Shown: piece by piece, positions 62,504 to 64,000 of the stretch
Numbering within the stretch: the first letter of the stretch is position 1
Layout: each line of letters starts with the position of its first letter
Notes under the pieces: generated by a model
Database searches by the model: none
Told to the model about the DNA's origin: nothing
The model's input: only the letters and a program-made list of their open reading frames with translations
Source of the DNA: Achromobacter insuavis
GTDB taxonomy: Bacteria > Pseudomonadota > Gammaproteobacteria > Burkholderiales > Burkholderiaceae_B
Assembly (NCBI RefSeq): GCF_902859645.1
Contig: NZ_CADIJR010000016.1
Coordinates: 1 to 64,000, forward strand
Reading direction: 5' to 3'
Length of the DNA stretch: 64,000 nucleotides
Made by a program: the position numbers and the translations under genes

Positions 62504-62704
62504 CCTTTCACTGGCGATGACGACGACCCATGTGGACGCTGTTGAAGGCCTTCTGCACAACAGGCCGTGGCGCAGGGCCATACGTGCAGCGAAAGGTGCG
62601 CGGCGTAGTTAGCCCCATCATTTTTCGCCGGCAACAGGCAAATCTTCGTTTTAGAACCTTCGCTCGCACTGCATCGTGCAACGCCCAGTGGTCCGAGTCA
62701 TCGA

Positions 62705-62723
62705 TAAAATGAGAATCAATAAC
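62705..62723 (+). promoter_or_regulatory. Fur-box-like sequence upstream of the FTR1 gene
   Basis: The 19 bases TAAAATGAGAATCAATAAC match the Fur consensus GATAATGATAATCATTATC at 14 positions and lie 12 bases before the FTR1 start. No strong ribosome site follows. It suggests iron control of the permease gene separately from pbrR. Confidence 0.5.
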
Positions 62724-62734
62724 ATTTATACATC

Positions 62735-64000
62735 ATGAAAATGCTTTCTCTTTGCGCCAGGCGATTCCTGGCAATAGCCGCGTTGTTCGCACTCTGGTCG
62801 GCTTCTCCCGCCTGGGCTGCCGCCCCTGCCGCCAGCGACCAGGCCAAGCAGACCTGGCAATTGCTGGACTACCTCGCGGTTGACTACGGCGGCGCGGTGA
62901 GCAACGGCCAGATTCAAAGTGCCAGCGAGTACGAGGAGATGAAGGAGTTCGCGGCAACCGCCGCACAGCAGCTTGCCGCACTGCCGAGCACTGCGGCGCT
63001 GCCCGAGTTGCAGCGGCAGGCCAAAGCGCTCGGAGACCTCATCGCCGCAAAGGCGGACGCCAAGGCCGTGGCCGACAGCGCCCATTCGCTGGCCGCAGCG
63101 CTGGTCAAAGCCTATCCGTTTCCGCTCTCGCCGACCCAGCCGCCGGATCTCGCACGCGCCAAGGTGCTGTTTGAAGCCAACTGCGCGGCATGCCACGGGG
63201 CAACCGGTGCAGGCGACGGCCCGCTCGGCGCCAAGCTCGAACCGCCGCCGATCGCCTTCACCGATCGTGATCGTGCCCGTTCGCGCAGCGTGCTCGCGCT
63301 GTACCAGGTCATTTCTCAAGGCGTGACCAGCACGTCGATGCCCAGCTTCGCCACGCTCTCCGACGAGGATCGGTGGGCATTGGCATTTTTCGCCGGCACA
63401 CTGTCGCATGACGATGCCATGCGCGCACGCGGCGAACAGTCCTGGGGGCGAGACGCCAGCGCCAAGGCTGTCTTTCCCGACCTGGCTGCTGCCGCCACCT
63501 TGACCGAAGCCGCCTTGTCCGAGCGGATGCCCCCGGACGCAGCCCGCGACCTCACCGCCTATGTTCGCCGCCACCCGGAAGTCACCGCTGCCGCGAGCGG
63601 CTCGGGCGGACTGGCCTTGGCCCGCACACGCCTTCAGGAGAGCCTTGCCGCGGCGCGCGCGGGCGACCGGGCCAGCGCAACGCGCCTGGGCCTGTCGGCC
63701 TACCTGGATGGATTTGAGCCTCTGGAGCCGGCATTGCGCGCACGCAACCAGACACTTCTCACGGAAGTCGAAAACGCCATGCTGGCCTATCGCGGCGCGC
63801 TCGCCGGCGGGAAACTGGAACAAGCCGATGCCACGGCGCAGAAGCTGGACTATCTCTTTGCCCAGGTGGACGCCGAACTCGGCGCGGACAAGGCAGACCC
63901 GCTGACCACGTTCATCGCCTCCCTCACCATCCTGCTGCGCGAAGGGGTTGAAGCGCTGTTGATCGTCGTGGGCATGCTGGCCTTCCTGAAGAAGGCAGAA
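62735..64000 (+). CDS. pbrT: Cytochrome c-FTR1 fusion permease (PbrT-like), partial
   Basis: The open frame runs off the window (422 codons seen). It has a signal peptide (ending near SPAWAAAPA), a cytochrome c domain with NCAACHG haem motif (about residues 145-235), a helical linker and the start of the FTR1 iron-permease domain with the REGVE motif in LLREGVEALLIVVGMLAFLKK. FTR1 proteins take up oxidised iron; PbrT-type members of pbr operons are linked to lead uptake. Separate from uppP by 231 bases and with a Fur-like box, it may be an iron gene instead. Confidence 0.85.
   Translation, partial: MKMLSLCARRFLAIAALFALWSASPAWAAAPAASDQAKQTWQLLDYLAVDYGGAVSNGQIQSASEYEEMKEFAATAAQQLAALPSTAALPELQRQAKALGDLIAAKADAKAVADSAHSLAAALVKAYPFPLSPTQPPDLARAKVLFEANCAACHGATGAGDGPLGAKLEPPPIAFTDRDRARSRSVLALYQVISQGVTSTSMPSFATLSDEDRWALAFFAGTLSHDDAMRARGEQSWGRDASAKAVFPDLAAAATLTEAALSERMPPDAARDLTAYVRRHPEVTAAASGSGGLALARTRLQESLAAARAGDRASATRLGLSAYLDGFEPLEPALRARNQTLLTEVENAMLAYRGALAGGKLEQADATAQKLDYLFAQVDAELGADKADPLTTFIASLTILLREGVEALLIVVGMLAFLKKAE

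Noticed and set aside
62530-62712. A 60-codon plus-strand frame between uppP and the FTR1 gene
   Set aside because: It crosses the Fur-like region, has no recognisable domain, and no good ribosome site.

Overview
The window comes from a GC-rich betaproteobacterial chromosome, most likely Alcaligenaceae (Achromobacter/Bordetella-like). This is judged from codon use, the aromatic amine dehydrogenase cluster and the style of the mobile element, not from a database search. About the first 7.68 kb looks like host chromosome. The remainder is read as one large integrative and conjugative element (ICE) of the Tn4371 type that runs off the right edge, so its integrase end is not seen.

Host part (1-7683, all minus strand): an aromatic amine utilisation cluster with an outer-membrane channel, the heavy and light chains of a TTQ amine dehydrogenase (aauB, aauA), the maturation proteins aauE and aauD, and a phenylacetaldehyde-type dehydrogenase (feaB-like) upstream. 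An NADPH:quinone reductase with a clear terminator and an EamA permease follow. The octamer TTTTTCAT (minus strand, 7689-7682), the att core reported for Tn4371-family ICEs, coincides with the EamA start codon and is the probable host/ICE junction.

ICE backbone (minus strand unless noted): a complete mating-pair-formation block DUF2274-trbI-G-F-L-K-J-E-D-C-B, a ribbon-helix-helix gene and traG (7965-20255); eexN and a LysR regulator; relaxase, traF peptidase, DUF2840, a small partition protein, parA, iteron-like repeats, repA, an excisionase-like HTH protein and DUF2285 (32419-39183); DUF2958, an XRE regulator (plus strand), DUF736, a large ParB, DUF932 and a second DUF2958 (39527-48406). Between these lie unusually long, GC-rich, gene-free blocks carrying dispersed repeats.

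Cargo: (1) copper resistance, copA-B-G-DUF2933-F-C-D-K with divergent copRS (21788-32342), inserted between traG/LysR and the relaxase; (2) a Co/Ni efflux cassette, dmeR-dmeF-DUF1232 (41854-43515), bracketed by copies of an ICE repeat; (3) a MerR-headed copper/silver RND operon, merR-orf-cusC-cusB-cusA-orf-orf-cusF (48872-57406); (4) a lead-type operon, pbrR / pbrA-lspA-uppP, followed by a cytochrome c-FTR1 permease gene preceded by a Fur-box-like sequence (57570-64000, cut by the window end). Together these would handle Cu, Ag, Co/Ni and Pb/Cd/Zn in cytoplasm and periplasm: P-type ATPases export from the cytoplasm, RND and Cop proteins clear or oxidise periplasmic metal, and LspA/UppP probably support periplasmic lead-phosphate sequestration.
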